NCBI RefSeq assembly: GCF_000369625.1
Contig: NZ_KB850113.1
Span: 690,641 to 754,640 of the forward strand
Direction: 5' to 3'
Source of the DNA: Acinetobacter variabilis
Lineage (GTDB): Bacteria > Pseudomonadota > Gammaproteobacteria > Pseudomonadales > Moraxellaceae
DNA: 64,000 nucleotides
Shown here: piece after piece, positions 38,377 to 48,716 of the stretch
Position numbering within the stretch: position 1 is the stretch's first letter
Layout: each line of letters begins with the position of its first letter
Translations under genes and position numbers: made by a program
Notes under the pieces: generated by a model
Databases searched by the model: none
What the model saw: only the letters and a program-made list of their open reading frames with translations
Told to the model about the DNA's origin: nothing

Positions 38377-38751
38377 TTACATCCGTGGCTGAGACTGCAT
38401 TTGTGACTGTGGACGTGGAGGGGTAAAGCCTAATGCACATTTACCATTGATCTGAGTGCCATTAATGGTTGCAGAAGTTTCGCCGCCTGAACTACAAGAT
38501 ATATAAAGTTCGGGTTCATCGCCTTTGATATTGGTTGATGATGAAGGGAAGAACTGTTGCTGACAGGTACCATTCCAGATAATGCCGCGGTAAGCAAAAC
38601 TTACAGGAGCACCCTCTGATTTACCTTTACAAACTTGCTGGTATTTTTGGGCATTATAAACCTTTTCGACTTTATCATTTGCTGAGGCTGCAAATGGAGC
38701 GAAACATAGACCGCAGAGCGCTGTTGCTAGGAAAATATTCTTATTCATCAT
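38377..38751 (-). CDS. Small secreted protein, Q-rich tail cut by an in-frame stop
   Basis: Short exported protein of unknown function. Read to the first stop it has 124 residues: signal peptide (NKNIFLATALCGLCFAPFAASA), then a mature part with six cysteines at YQQVCKG, NGTCQQQF, YISCSSGG and NGKCALGF. It ends in PRPQSQMQSQPRM. Immediately after the TAA at 38377 the same frame continues, QDMQSQPQMQTQPQTPSHSGM, to another TAA at 38311. So the ancestral product was probably 146 residues with a repeated MQSQP(R/Q)M tail. CAA to TAA would explain the stop. AAAGG lies 5 bp before the ATG at 38751. It is probably still made without the tail. Confidence 0.7.
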   Translation of the reverse strand: MMNKNIFLATALCGLCFAPFAASANDKVEKVYNAQKYQQVCKGKSEGAPVSFAYRGIIWNGTCQQQFFPSSSTNIKGDEPELYISCSSGGETSATINGTQINGKCALGFTPPRPQSQMQSQPRM

Positions 38752-38997
38752 GTATACCTTTGTTTGTAATGTGACCACTTTATAGATTAAAAACTAATCA
38801 ATATTAAACAATATGAGTCGGGTAACTTTTTGAGTTTAGATGTTTAATTTATATAGTAAGTCTGCAAAGTTTAATTACATTGCTTTATTGGCTGGCAGGG
38901 TAAATTCCGAAGGATAAATTCAAGTGATTTTGTCAACTTTGGAAGGAAGTTTGCTATAATGTTCAGCTATCCTTTTTCTATCTCTCTATTTACCACT

Positions 38998-40878
<1,881 letters not shown>

Positions 40879-40894
40879 GATCATGAAGTAATAG

Positions 40895-40919
40895 AAAACC
40901 CGCTAAGTGCGGGTTTTTT
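40895..40919 (+). terminator. Terminator downstream of mnmG
   Basis: AAAACCCGC / GCGGGTTTT with loop TAAGT and TTTTTT tail. Confidence 0.88.
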
Positions 40920-40951
40920 ATTGTGGAATAGAACTGTTTTTTTTAAATCTA

Positions 40952-40984
40952 CCTCTCCCTGATCCTCCCCTAAAAGGAGAGGGA
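40952..40984. repeat. Half unit of the C-rich/G-rich palindromic repeat
   Basis: CCTCTCCCT (40952-40960), CCTCCCCT (40964-40971) and AGGAGAGGGA (40975-40984) have the same order as the left arm of the element at 31912-32018: two C-rich tracts then one G-rich tract. The G-rich tract can pair perfectly over 7 bp with the distal C-tract or, with one mismatch, over 8-9 bp with the proximal one. Confidence 0.55.
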
Positions 40985-41062
40985 AAGATCTGTTTATAAT
41001 AATTAGATTTCATATTCAATCGTTTGTTAAAATAATGAAGGTCCTAATTTTAGATATTAAAG

Positions 41063-41389
41063 ATGCCATATCAACTTGTAGAACTCGACATCCAAGCCAC
41101 CGATAATATTGCCTGCCCACATTGCCATCAAGAGATTATTAACTGGCAAGAAGAACAGTATGTTCAACCCTGTGAACATACCTTATTTATTGCCATGGAT
41201 ATCGGTTTTGAATACATTACCGATGAATTTGAGCAAACTATGCGAAAGACAGTAGATGAGCTGCATGCCAATGATGACATCGTCAACATGTTCGAAGAAA
41301 TCACCACAAGTACTTATCCGAATTATCTGATTTTAAAATCGGATCTAGGCGCGGCGGGTTATTCACGATATATCGGTTTAACAGTGTAA
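41063..41389 (+). CDS. Hypothetical protein with CPxC motif
   Basis: 108 residues, no recognised family. It contains one CPHC pair (residues 18-21) and a second cysteine/histidine set, QPCEHTLF, which could complete a small zinc site. The rest is acidic with mixed alpha/beta character (MDIGFEYITDEFEQTMRKTVDEL). No signal peptide, so cytoplasmic. It stands alone between the mnmG repeat region and the convergent ntrC, and shares a bidirectional terminator with ntrC. Base composition looks like its neighbours. Confidence 0.65.
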   Translation: MPYQLVELDIQATDNIACPHCHQEIINWQEEQYVQPCEHTLFIAMDIGFEYITDEFEQTMRKTVDELHANDDIVNMFEEITTSTYPNYLILKSDLGAAGYSRYIGLTV

Positions 41390-41414
41390 GAATCTCATTA
41401 CTATATATAAGCAA

Positions 41415-41441
41415 TAAAAAAGCACCCTTAGGTGCTTTTTT
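41415..41441. terminator. Bidirectional terminator between hypothetical gene and ntrC
   Basis: AAAAAAGCACC / GGTGCTTTTTT with loop CTTA serves both converging genes. Confidence 0.9.
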
Positions 41442-41445
41442 AATT

Positions 41446-42927
41446 TCAGGCCTGGCCTTCGACTTCTTCTACTTCATCGTCATCCGCACTGTCCATGCCG
41501 AGTTCTTTCAGCTTACGAGTGAGTGTATTACGCCCCCAACCTAAAAGCTCCGCAGCATGACGCTTACGACCACGGGTTTGTTGTAGTGCAGCATTGATCA
41601 GAGTGCGTTCAAACATTGGTGTGGCTACATCTAACAGCTTCATTTCGCCGTTTTTCAGTTTCTGGATTGCCCATTGACCCAGTAATTCATCCCAGTGATG
41701 TGGCGCAATCTGATTCAGGTTTGGAATTGGAGCGCCCGGATCTTGCTGCTGAATTGGAATCTGTTTTAATTCAGGCGGCAGATCTTCTGGGTAAACTTCA
41801 CGGCCTGTGATCATCACAGTTAGCCAGCGACAAGTATTTTCAAGCTGACGTACGTTCCCTTGCCAAGGTAGCTTTTGCATATATTCCTGAGTTTCAGGGC
41901 GCAAGATTTTAGGATTAACGCCTAATTCCTTACCGGCACGCGCCAGGAAGTGCTGCGCCAGCATTGGAATATCTTCAGAGCGATGCGCCAGTTTAGGAAT
42001 ATGAATACGGATTACGTTTAGACGGTGATATAAGTCTTCACGGAAGCGACCATCATGTACCAGCTTTTCCAAGTCCTGATGCGTTGCAGCTACAATACGT
42101 ACATCAACTTTCACCGGGATGTGGCCACCGACACGGTAGAACTCGCCATCTGCCAAGACACGTAATAAGCGAGTCTGGGTTTCAAAAGGCATGTCGCCAA
42201 TTTCATCCAGGAATAGCGTACCGCCGTTGGCCTGTTCAAAACGGCCTTGACGTTGCGTATTTGCACCGGTAAAAGCGCCTTTTTCATGACCAAACAATTC
42301 AGTCTCAATCAGGTCTTTTGGAATTGCAGCCATGTTTAGTGCAATAAATGGTTTATTACTACGAGGTGAATGGCGGTGTAGGGCATGCGCGACCAGTTCT
42401 TTACCTGTACCCGATTCACCATTAATCAGCACGGTAATATGTGATTGAGACAAACGACCAATCGCACGGAACACTTCCTGCATCGCAGGCGATTCACCAA
42501 TGATCTCAGTTGACTGAATCGTTGGTGCAGATTTAGCAGATTCTTGCTGCTGTAATTTGGTGATATGCAAAATCGCACGATTAACCAGTGCTAATGCTTC
42601 ATCAATATCAAATGGCTTTGGCAGGTATTCAAAAGCACCCGTTTGATAACTGGATACCGCCGATTCCAGATCTGAATGCGCCGTCATAATAATAACTGGC
42701 AGATCAGGATTGGTATTTTTTACTTTGCCTAAAAAGGTCAAACCATCAATACCCGGCATACGGATATCGGTCAGGATCACATCAGGTGCATCGACACCCA
42801 ACTGATCAAGTGCTGACTGGGCTTCTTCAAAACTGGTGACGTCGAAACCTTCTTCTTTGAATGTTTTTTCTAGTACCCAACGCATGGCACGATCGTCATC
42901 AATCACCCATATTTTATTTCGCGACAT
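41446..42927 (-). CDS. ntrC: Nitrogen regulation response regulator NtrC
   Basis: Sigma-54-dependent activator of nitrogen-assimilation genes, 493 residues. The receiver domain has IWVIDDDRAMRWVLE and the phospho-acceptor Asp in VILTDIRMPG (about residue 54). The AAA+ domain has Walker A GESGTGKELVA, the sigma-54 contact loop GAFTGA, Walker B GGTLFLDEIGDMP and the arginine-finger region. The C-terminal Fis-type helix-turn-helix is GRKRHAAELLGWGRNTLTRKLKELGM. The start is the ATG at 42927 (MSRNKIWVIDDD), overlapping ntrB by 14 bp. An intact GAFTGA loop implies the genome keeps sigma-54. Confidence 0.96.
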   Translation of the reverse strand: MSRNKIWVIDDDRAMRWVLEKTFKEEGFDVTSFEEAQSALDQLGVDAPDVILTDIRMPGIDGLTFLGKVKNTNPDLPVIIMTAHSDLESAVSSYQTGAFEYLPKPFDIDEALALVNRAILHITKLQQQESAKSAPTIQSTEIIGESPAMQEVFRAIGRLSQSHITVLINGESGTGKELVAHALHRHSPRSNKPFIALNMAAIPKDLIETELFGHEKGAFTGANTQRQGRFEQANGGTLFLDEIGDMPFETQTRLLRVLADGEFYRVGGHIPVKVDVRIVAATHQDLEKLVHDGRFREDLYHRLNVIRIHIPKLAHRSEDIPMLAQHFLARAGKELGVNPKILRPETQEYMQKLPWQGNVRQLENTCRWLTVMITGREVYPEDLPPELKQIPIQQQDPGAPIPNLNQIAPHHWDELLGQWAIQKLKNGEMKLLDVATPMFERTLINAALQQTRGRKRHAAELLGWGRNTLTRKLKELGMDSADDDEVEEVEGQA

Positions 42928-44023
42928 GATCTGACTCCCAAGGTAAAAATAAGCTAAATACGGTTTTTCCTGGAACTGACTGGCATTCAATCATTCCGTT
43001 ATGTTGGTGCATTATATTTTGAGCAATACTGAGGCCCAGGCCTGTTCCTTTGGCACGGCTGGTCACCAGCGGGTAGAAAACGGCTTCAATAATATCATCT
43101 GGTACACCCGGACCATTGTCTTCAATGTCGATGCGTACCACTGAGCGATGTATCACACCATTAATAGTGTATAAACGCTGAATCCGGGTTCTTAACACCA
43201 GTTCAGGTTGGTGCTCGACAAAGAAATCCTTGTTCTCGGTCATGGCCTGAACAGCATTCACGCAGATATTCAGCATGACCTGAATCAGTTGATCGCGGTC
43301 TGCCAAAACTTCTGGCAGGGACAAGTCATAGTCCCGGGTAATTTTAATTTTCTTTTTGGTCTGGTTCACAATCAGTGAGCGGACACGTTCCAGTGGTTCG
43401 TGCACATTGACCATTTCATAGCTTGGTAACTGGCGTGAACCCAGCATACTATCCGCCAGATTTCTCAGGCGATCCACTTCACTAATAATAATGTCAGTGA
43501 ACTCTTTATATTTTGGATCTTCAAGGCTACGTGCCAGAAGCTGTGTTGCACCGCGGATGCCACCGAGCGGGTTCTTAATTTCATGCGCGACACCGCGAAT
43601 CAGCTGACGCGCGACCTGATGCTGCTGAATATAGTTTTCTTCACGCGATATTTTCAGCATGCGGTCACGCTGATTCAGCTCGATCAGCAATAAAGGATGA
43701 TTTGGCTTGCCCGCATTGAGCAGGGAAACCGTATAGTCCACATGAATGTCTTTAAAGTTGACGATGATCGTCGCCTCACGGCGAGTATAAGGTTGGCCAG
43801 TATGCAGCGTGTTATATAGAGATTCTTCAGTATTGAATTCATCTGTTGGCGCTTGCAGTATATTTAAGACCGGCGTGCCTGATGCGCGTAACAGGCTGAC
43901 ATCAAACATGGCCTCGCAGGCCGTATTTAAGTAATAAATATTCAGGTGACTATCAACCAGCATAATGGCAGTGGTCAGGTTGTCCACCAAAAGGCGATAA
44001 TCGATGGAATGAGGCTGATCCAT
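42914..44023 (-). CDS. ntrB: Nitrogen regulation sensor histidine kinase NtrB
   Basis: Soluble kinase that phosphorylates NtrC under nitrogen limitation, controlled by PII proteins. The 369 residues contain an N-terminal PAS domain (LLVDNLTTAIMLVDSHLNIYYLNTACEAMF), the H-box RGVAHEIKNPLGGIRGATQLLAR (about residue 140), the N-box QVMLNICVNAVQAM, and the G-boxes DIEDNGPGVPDD and GTGLGLSIAQNIMHQHNG. The start is the ATG at 44023; a longer frame from 44089 exists. It overlaps ntrC by 14 bp, so the two are translationally coupled. Confidence 0.95.
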   Translation of the reverse strand: MDQPHSIDYRLLVDNLTTAIMLVDSHLNIYYLNTACEAMFDVSLLRASGTPVLNILQAPTDEFNTEESLYNTLHTGQPYTRREATIIVNFKDIHVDYTVSLLNAGKPNHPLLLIELNQRDRMLKISREENYIQQHQVARQLIRGVAHEIKNPLGGIRGATQLLARSLEDPKYKEFTDIIISEVDRLRNLADSMLGSRQLPSYEMVNVHEPLERVRSLIVNQTKKKIKITRDYDLSLPEVLADRDQLIQVMLNICVNAVQAMTENKDFFVEHQPELVLRTRIQRLYTINGVIHRSVVRIDIEDNGPGVPDDIIEAVFYPLVTSRAKGTGLGLSIAQNIMHQHNGMIECQSVPGKTVFSLFLPWESDHVAK

Positions 44024-44373
44024 TAGCGGTGGTTTTCCTGTATTAAAATGGCGCAATGGCATCTTCATAAAGCAAAATAACAATTTCAAAGTTCAGATTT
44101 GAGGCAAATTAAGCAAGATGCACGCCAACTTTAGAACTCTTGTTAAAATTTTGCTGAAAAATGCACGAAATCTGACGGGGATGCCCAATCAAACTCAGGT
44201 ATAACGGATTAAATTGAGGCTGTAAACCTAAAGTGATTCATTTTGGTGCATAAACTTTTATATTGAATATTTTATGGCGTTATTTTAGTGCGTGATGCAA
44301 AGAGTAGCCATTTCAACTATTTTTATGATGCGAAAAGACATACAATACGCGCATTCTAGTGGAGCGCAGATTC
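44024..44373. other. Divergent regulatory gap between ntrB and rimO
   Basis: About 350 bp separating two divergent genes. It must contain promoters for both. TACAAT at 44341-44346 could be the rimO -10 box, but no good -35 accompanies it. A TGGTGCA half-site resembling part of an NtrC box lies near 44245, without its partner. No gene or repeat is seen. Confidence 0.4.
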
Positions 44374-45717
44374 ATGAAGTCCCCCAAAGTCGGTTTTGTA
44401 TCTTTAGGTTGTCCTAAGGCATTGGTAGATTCTGAACGAATTTTAACTCAGTTAAAGACTGAAGGTTATGATGTCGCATCGGATTATGACGGTGCTGATT
44501 TAGTAGTAGTAAATACCTGTGGTTTTATTGAATCTGCAGTACAAGAGTCTTTAGATGCCATCGGTGAAGCGATGAGCGCGAATGGTCGTGTCATCGTAAC
44601 AGGTTGTCTAGGAAAAGACGAAGATAAAATTCGCCAAATGCACCCGAATGTTCTGAAAGTGACAGGTGCAGCGGCATATGAAGAAGTGATGGATGCGGTA
44701 CATGAGTATGTTCCTGAGCCGCCAAAATACAATCCATTTATTGATCTGGTGCCTGAGCAGGGTATCCGTTTAACCCCTAAACATTATGCATATCTGAAAA
44801 TATCGGAAGGCTGTAACCACCGTTGTACCTTCTGCATCATTCCAAGCATGCGTGGTGATCTGGTTTCCCGTCCAGTCGGTTCTGTGCTTGAAGAAGCTGC
44901 AGCACTGAAACGTTCAGGTGTCAAAGAAGTACTCGTGATCTCCCAAGATACTTCTGCTTATGGTGTTGATACCAAATACAAACTGGACTTCTGGAACGGT
45001 CAGCCAGTTAAAACCAAATTCTATGATATGTGTGAAGCATTGGGTCAATTGGGCATCTGGGTGCGTCTGCACTATGTCTATCCATATCCACACGTAGATG
45101 CCGTGATCGATTTGATGGCTCAAGGCAAAATCCTGCCTTATCTGGATATTCCATTCCAGCATGCCAGCCCAAGAATCCTGAAGCTGATGAAACGTCCGGC
45201 GCACAGTGAAAATACACTGGAGCGTTTAAAAGTTTGGCGTGAAAAATGTCCTGACCTAGTCATCCGTTCTACATTTGTGGTGGGTTTCCCGGGCGAAACG
45301 GAAGAGGATTTCCAGATGCTTCTGGATTGGCTAAAAGAAGCGCAACTGGATCGCGTGGGCTGTTTTACTTATTCACCAGTTGAAGGCGCGACAGCGAATG
45401 ATCTTCCAGACCATGTGCCGGAAGAGATCAAGCAGGAGCGTTATGAACGTTTCATGCAGGTTCAGCAGGAAATTTCAGCAGCGAAGCTACAAAAACGTAT
45501 TGGCCAGAAAATGACGGTGCTAGTCGATGACCTGGAAGAAGAATTCCCGGTTGCTGTAGCGCGCTCATATGCGGATGCGCCTGAAATTGATGGTAATGTT
45601 TTTGTTGAAGATATCGACAAAAGTGTGATTAAGGCAGGGGATTTGCTTGAAGTCGAAATCACTGATGCAGATGAATATGATTTATTTGCCAAACTGATCT
45701 CAATCAAGTCTGCTTAA
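44374..45717 (+). CDS. rimO: Ribosomal protein S12 methylthiotransferase RimO
   Basis: Radical-SAM enzyme that methylthiolates an aspartate of ribosomal protein S12. The 447 residues include the UPF0004 domain with three cluster cysteines ([27 protein letters not shown]), the radical-SAM motif [17 protein letters not shown] (CxxxCxxC), and a C-terminal TRAM domain. The RimO-specific KALVDSE after the first Cys distinguishes it from MiaB. The ATG at 44374 has GGAG 9 bp before it; a GTG at 44359 is the RBS region itself. Confidence 0.95.
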   Translation: MKSPKVGFVSLGCPKALVDSERILTQLKTEGYDVASDYDGADLVVVNTCGFIESAVQESLDAIGEAMSANGRVIVTGCLGKDEDKIRQMHPNVLKVTGAAAYEEVMDAVHEYVPEPPKYNPFIDLVPEQGIRLTPKHYAYLKISEGCNHRCTFCIIPSMRGDLVSRPVGSVLEEAAALKRSGVKEVLVISQDTSAYGVDTKYKLDFWNGQPVKTKFYDMCEALGQLGIWVRLHYVYPYPHVDAVIDLMAQGKILPYLDIPFQHASPRILKLMKRPAHSENTLERLKVWREKCPDLVIRSTFVVGFPGETEEDFQMLLDWLKEAQLDRVGCFTYSPVEGATANDLPDHVPEEIKQERYERFMQVQQEISAAKLQKRIGQKMTVLVDDLEEEFPVAVARSYADAPEIDGNVFVEDIDKSVIKAGDLLEVEITDADEYDLFAKLISIKSA

Positions 45718-45763
45718 GATTTTGAATTAAAAGAATTTAGATTAAATAATTTGGAGTTTGATG

Positions 45764-46492
45764 ATGTTGGATTCTAAAAAGCCACGATTTGGTCGCATCC
45801 TGCTAAAGCTATCTGGTGAAGCACTGGCAGGAAACAAGGACATGGGTATCGATGCACAAGTGCTCGATCAGATGTCACTTTCTATTGCGCATCTCGTGGG
45901 TTTGGGTGTACAAGTCGGTATCGTGGTGGGCGGCGGTAACCTGTACCGTGGTAGCCAGTTGCAAAAAGACGGTCTTGTTGGTCGTGTAACCGGTGACCAG
46001 ATGGGTATGTTGGCGACTGTCATGAACGGTCTGGCATTACGTGATGCTTTGGTACGCCGTAATATCAAAACCCGTTTGATGTCTGCATTACCGATTGGTG
46101 CAGTGGTTGAATCTTATTCTAGCCGTGATGCGATTCGTCATCTGACTCAAGGTGAAGTGTGCGTATTTGTTGCGGGTACAGGTAATCCGTTCTTTACTAC
46201 GGATACAGCAGCTTGTTTGCGTGGTATCGAGATTGAATCTGACCTGATCCTGAAAGCTACTAAGGTTGATGGCGTTTACAACAAAGATCCAAGCAAATAC
46301 GAAGATGCCGTGAAATACGATACCTTGACATTTGATCAGGTGCTGGACGAGAAGTTGGGCGTCATGGATTTAACTGCGATCTGCTTATGTCGTGACCACA
46401 ATGTGCCACTTCAAGTATTTGACATGAACAAATCTGGCGCATTGCTTTCAGTGGTGATGGGTGAAAAAGAAGGAACTCACGTCACCAATTAA
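45764..46492 (+). CDS. pyrH: UMP kinase
   Basis: Hexameric bacterial UMP kinase of the amino-acid-kinase fold; converts UMP to UDP. The 242 residues show [14 protein letters not shown] near the start, [50 protein letters not shown] and [14 protein letters not shown]. The start is the second of two adjacent ATGs (45764), because GGAG lies 7 bp before it. The stop codon sits in the loop of a 9-bp hairpin (46476-46501). frr lies 79 bp downstream. Confidence 0.96.
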   Translation: MLDSKKPRFGRILLKLSGEALAGNKDMGIDAQVLDQMSLSIAHLVGLGVQVGIVVGGGNLYRGSQLQKDGLVGRVTGDQMGMLATVMNGLALRDALVRRNIKTRLMSALPIGAVVESYSSRDAIRHLTQGEVCVFVAGTGNPFFTTDTAACLRGIEIESDLILKATKVDGVYNKDPSKYEDAVKYDTLTFDQVLDEKLGVMDLTAICLCRDHNVPLQVFDMNKSGALLSVVMGEKEGTHVTN

Positions 46493-46501
46493 TGACGTGA
46501 G
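46476..46501 (+). other. Hairpin enclosing the pyrH stop codon
   Basis: CTCACGTCA (46476-46484) and TGACGTGAG (46493-46501) pair perfectly over 9 bp. The 8-nt loop CCAATTAA contains the TAA stop. There is no T run, so it is not an intrinsic terminator. Confidence 0.65.
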
Positions 46502-46571
46502 CTACAAAGCCCTTTATACTACCTCCTAATTTAGTAAATACATCTTTTAAGAATTAAGTAAGGAAGATCAT

Positions 46572-47126
46572 ATGATTAACGATCTTAAAAAAGACGCAGA
46601 AGAGCGTATGAACAAGTCTCTTGACTCGTTAGAACATGGTTTCGCAAAAGTTCGTACCGGACGTGCGCATCCATCAATTTTGAACGGCGTCATGGTTCCT
46701 TACTACGGCTCTGATGTGCCATTGAATCAGGTTGCAAACGTAGGCGTGGAAGATTCACGTACATTGCTGGTTCAACCATTTGAACGTTCAATGGTTGCTG
46801 CGATTGATAAGGCGATCCGTGAGTCTGATCTTGGTTTGAACCCGATTACTGCTGACGCGATCCGTGTACCAATGGCAGCGTTGACTGAAGAAACCCGTCG
46901 TGACATGCAGAAAGTTGCACGAAACGAAGCTGAAAATGCCAAAGTCGCGATTCGTAACATCCGTCGTGATGTATTGGGTGACATCAAAGCATTGTTGAAA
47001 GAAAAAGAAATTTCTGAAGATGATGAACGTCGTGCATCTGACGAAATTCAGAAAATCACAGACAAATTTGTTGCTGAAGTTGACAAGCGCTTGGCTGCGA
47101 AAGAAGCTGAATTGATGAAGGTTTAA
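46572..47126 (+). CDS. frr: Ribosome recycling factor
   Basis: Splits post-termination ribosomes together with EF-G. The 184 residues match the family. Landmarks are [34 protein letters not shown], the hinge, and the three-helix bundle with [32 protein letters not shown] precedes the ATG. It lies between pyrH and uppS in the standard order. Confidence 0.97.
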   Translation: MINDLKKDAEERMNKSLDSLEHGFAKVRTGRAHPSILNGVMVPYYGSDVPLNQVANVGVEDSRTLLVQPFERSMVAAIDKAIRESDLGLNPITADAIRVPMAALTEETRRDMQKVARNEAENAKVAIRNIRRDVLGDIKALLKEKEISEDDERRASDEIQKITDKFVAEVDKRLAAKEAELMKV

Positions 47127-47133
47127 TTCATCA

Positions 47134-47886
47134 ATGACCGCTTCTGAAGAAAATTCCCGTCTTCCAAAACATGTTGCCATCATCATGGATGGCAACAATC
47201 GTTTTGCCAAAAAAAATCAGATGCAGAAAGGCGATGGACACCGTGAAGGAAAAACGGTTCTAGACCCGATTGTTGAACATTGTAGAAAAAGAAATATCCA
47301 GGCTTTAACGGTCTTTGCATTCTCTAGCGAAAACTGGAACCGTCCCCAATATGAGGTCGACTTGCTCATGAAGTTGTTGGAAGACACGATTCATGAACAG
47401 TTACCACGTATGCAAAAATTTAATATTGCTTTACGTTTTATTGGTGATCGGTCGCGTTTATCTCCTGAATTGCAAGCATTGATGTTGCAAGCAGAACAAA
47501 GGACTGCTAATTTCGATAGTATGACGCTTACCATTGCAATCAGCTATGGTGGAATGTGGGACATGGCACAAGCTGCGAAGCAGATTGCTGCGGATGTTTT
47601 AATAAATAAATTAGATCTTGAAGCAATTGATACTGATGTGTTCGGTCAATATGTCAGTTTGAGTGACTTGCCGCCTGTTGATCTGCTGATTCGTACCGGT
47701 GGAGATTTCCGCCTGTCCAATTTCCTGCTCTGGCAGGCAGCATATGCAGAGCTGTATTTTACTGAGACCTTATGGCCAGAATTTACCGTAGAGGAATTCG
47801 ATGATGCACTTGCTGTATTTGGTGGGCGCGAACGTCGTTTTGGTAAAACATCAGAGCAGATTCTTCAAGAAAGACTTGAGAATTAA
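47134..47886 (+). CDS. uppS: (2E,6E)-farnesyl-diphosphate-specific undecaprenyl diphosphate synthase
   Basis: Cis-prenyltransferase that makes the C55 carrier lipid for peptidoglycan and LPS O-chains. The 250 residues have the catalytic Asp in HVAIIMDGNNRFAKK (Phe replaces the more usual Trp), then ALTVFAFSSENWNRP and the C-terminal substrate motif LLIRTGGDFRLSNFLLWQAAYAELYFT (Asp where many homologues have Glu). Seven bp after frr and 5 bp before cdsA, so within one operon. Confidence 0.95.
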   Translation: MTASEENSRLPKHVAIIMDGNNRFAKKNQMQKGDGHREGKTVLDPIVEHCRKRNIQALTVFAFSSENWNRPQYEVDLLMKLLEDTIHEQLPRMQKFNIALRFIGDRSRLSPELQALMLQAEQRTANFDSMTLTIAISYGGMWDMAQAAKQIAADVLINKLDLEAIDTDVFGQYVSLSDLPPVDLLIRTGGDFRLSNFLLWQAAYAELYFTETLWPEFTVEEFDDALAVFGGRERRFGKTSEQILQERLEN

Positions 47887-47891
47887 TACAC

Positions 47892-48716
47892 ATGTTTGAG
47901 CGGATTATAACCGCATTGGTGCTGGTTGCAGTCGTACTGAGCTGTATGTTTGCGACCAAATCACAATATCCAATGTTCGCATTGATGGTTGTGGCTGCCG
48001 GGGTGGCAGGCTATGAGTGGTTTAAACTCATGCCGCGAAAATGTAAAAATGTTATCAAGCCAGTGGCGTGGGGCTATGGTCTACTGACTGCAGCCCTATC
48101 TGCACTGGCTTTATACTATTGGGATGTGGCCTTATTATTGTGGTCGGCATCTATTCTGACCTGGTTGCTGAGTATCTACTGGGTTAAAACCTATCCTGAT
48201 TATGATGGCTGGTACAATGTCAGCTTGCATGGCATCGGGATTGTACTGGTTTCTGCTGCTGTTACGGCAATCTTCTCGGTTTGGTTAAACTCCCCATGGT
48301 GGTTAATGTACCTGTTCCTGCTGGTTTGGGGTGCAGACAGTGGCGCTTACTTTGTTGGACGCAAATTCGGCAAGAAAAAACTCGCACCAAATGTCAGCCC
48401 AAACAAGTCGGTAGAAGGTCTATACGGTGGTATTCTTACCTCCATGCTCATCGTGGTTGCCGTCGCTTCACTTTATCTGGATATGACCTGGCCAGAGCTA
48501 TGTCTGTTCCTGATTCTTTCTGTTATTACCGTATTTAGTTCAGTGCTAGGTGACCTGTTTGAATCCATGATCAAGCGTCGTGCTGGAATCAAGGATTCGG
48601 GCCGTATTTTGCCGGGTCATGGTGGTGTACTAGATCGTATTGATTCTTTGCTTGCTGCAGCTCCTATCTTTGCAACAGGCATATATGTTTTAAAACTTAT
48701 TGGCGTAGATTTATAA
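47892..48716 (+). CDS. cdsA: Phosphatidate cytidylyltransferase
   Basis: Makes CDP-diacylglycerol, precursor of all phospholipids. The 274-residue polytopic inner-membrane protein has about eight helices. The signature near the C-terminus, SVLGDLFESMIKRRAGIKDSGRILPGHGGVLDRIDSLLAAAP, contains the metal-binding aspartates. Directly abuts dxr (start one base after the stop). Confidence 0.96.
   Translation: MFERIITALVLVAVVLSCMFATKSQYPMFALMVVAAGVAGYEWFKLMPRKCKNVIKPVAWGYGLLTAALSALALYYWDVALLLWSASILTWLLSIYWVKTYPDYDGWYNVSLHGIGIVLVSAAVTAIFSVWLNSPWWLMYLFLLVWGADSGAYFVGRKFGKKKLAPNVSPNKSVEGLYGGILTSMLIVVAVASLYLDMTWPELCLFLILSVITVFSSVLGDLFESMIKRRAGIKDSGRILPGHGGVLDRIDSLLAAAPIFATGIYVLKLIGVDL

Noticed and set aside
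44235..44260. Possible NtrC box upstream of ntrB (TGGTGCA)
   Set aside because: Only one half-site is present, with no matching TGCACCA partner at the expected spacing and no sigma-54 -24/-12 element nearby.
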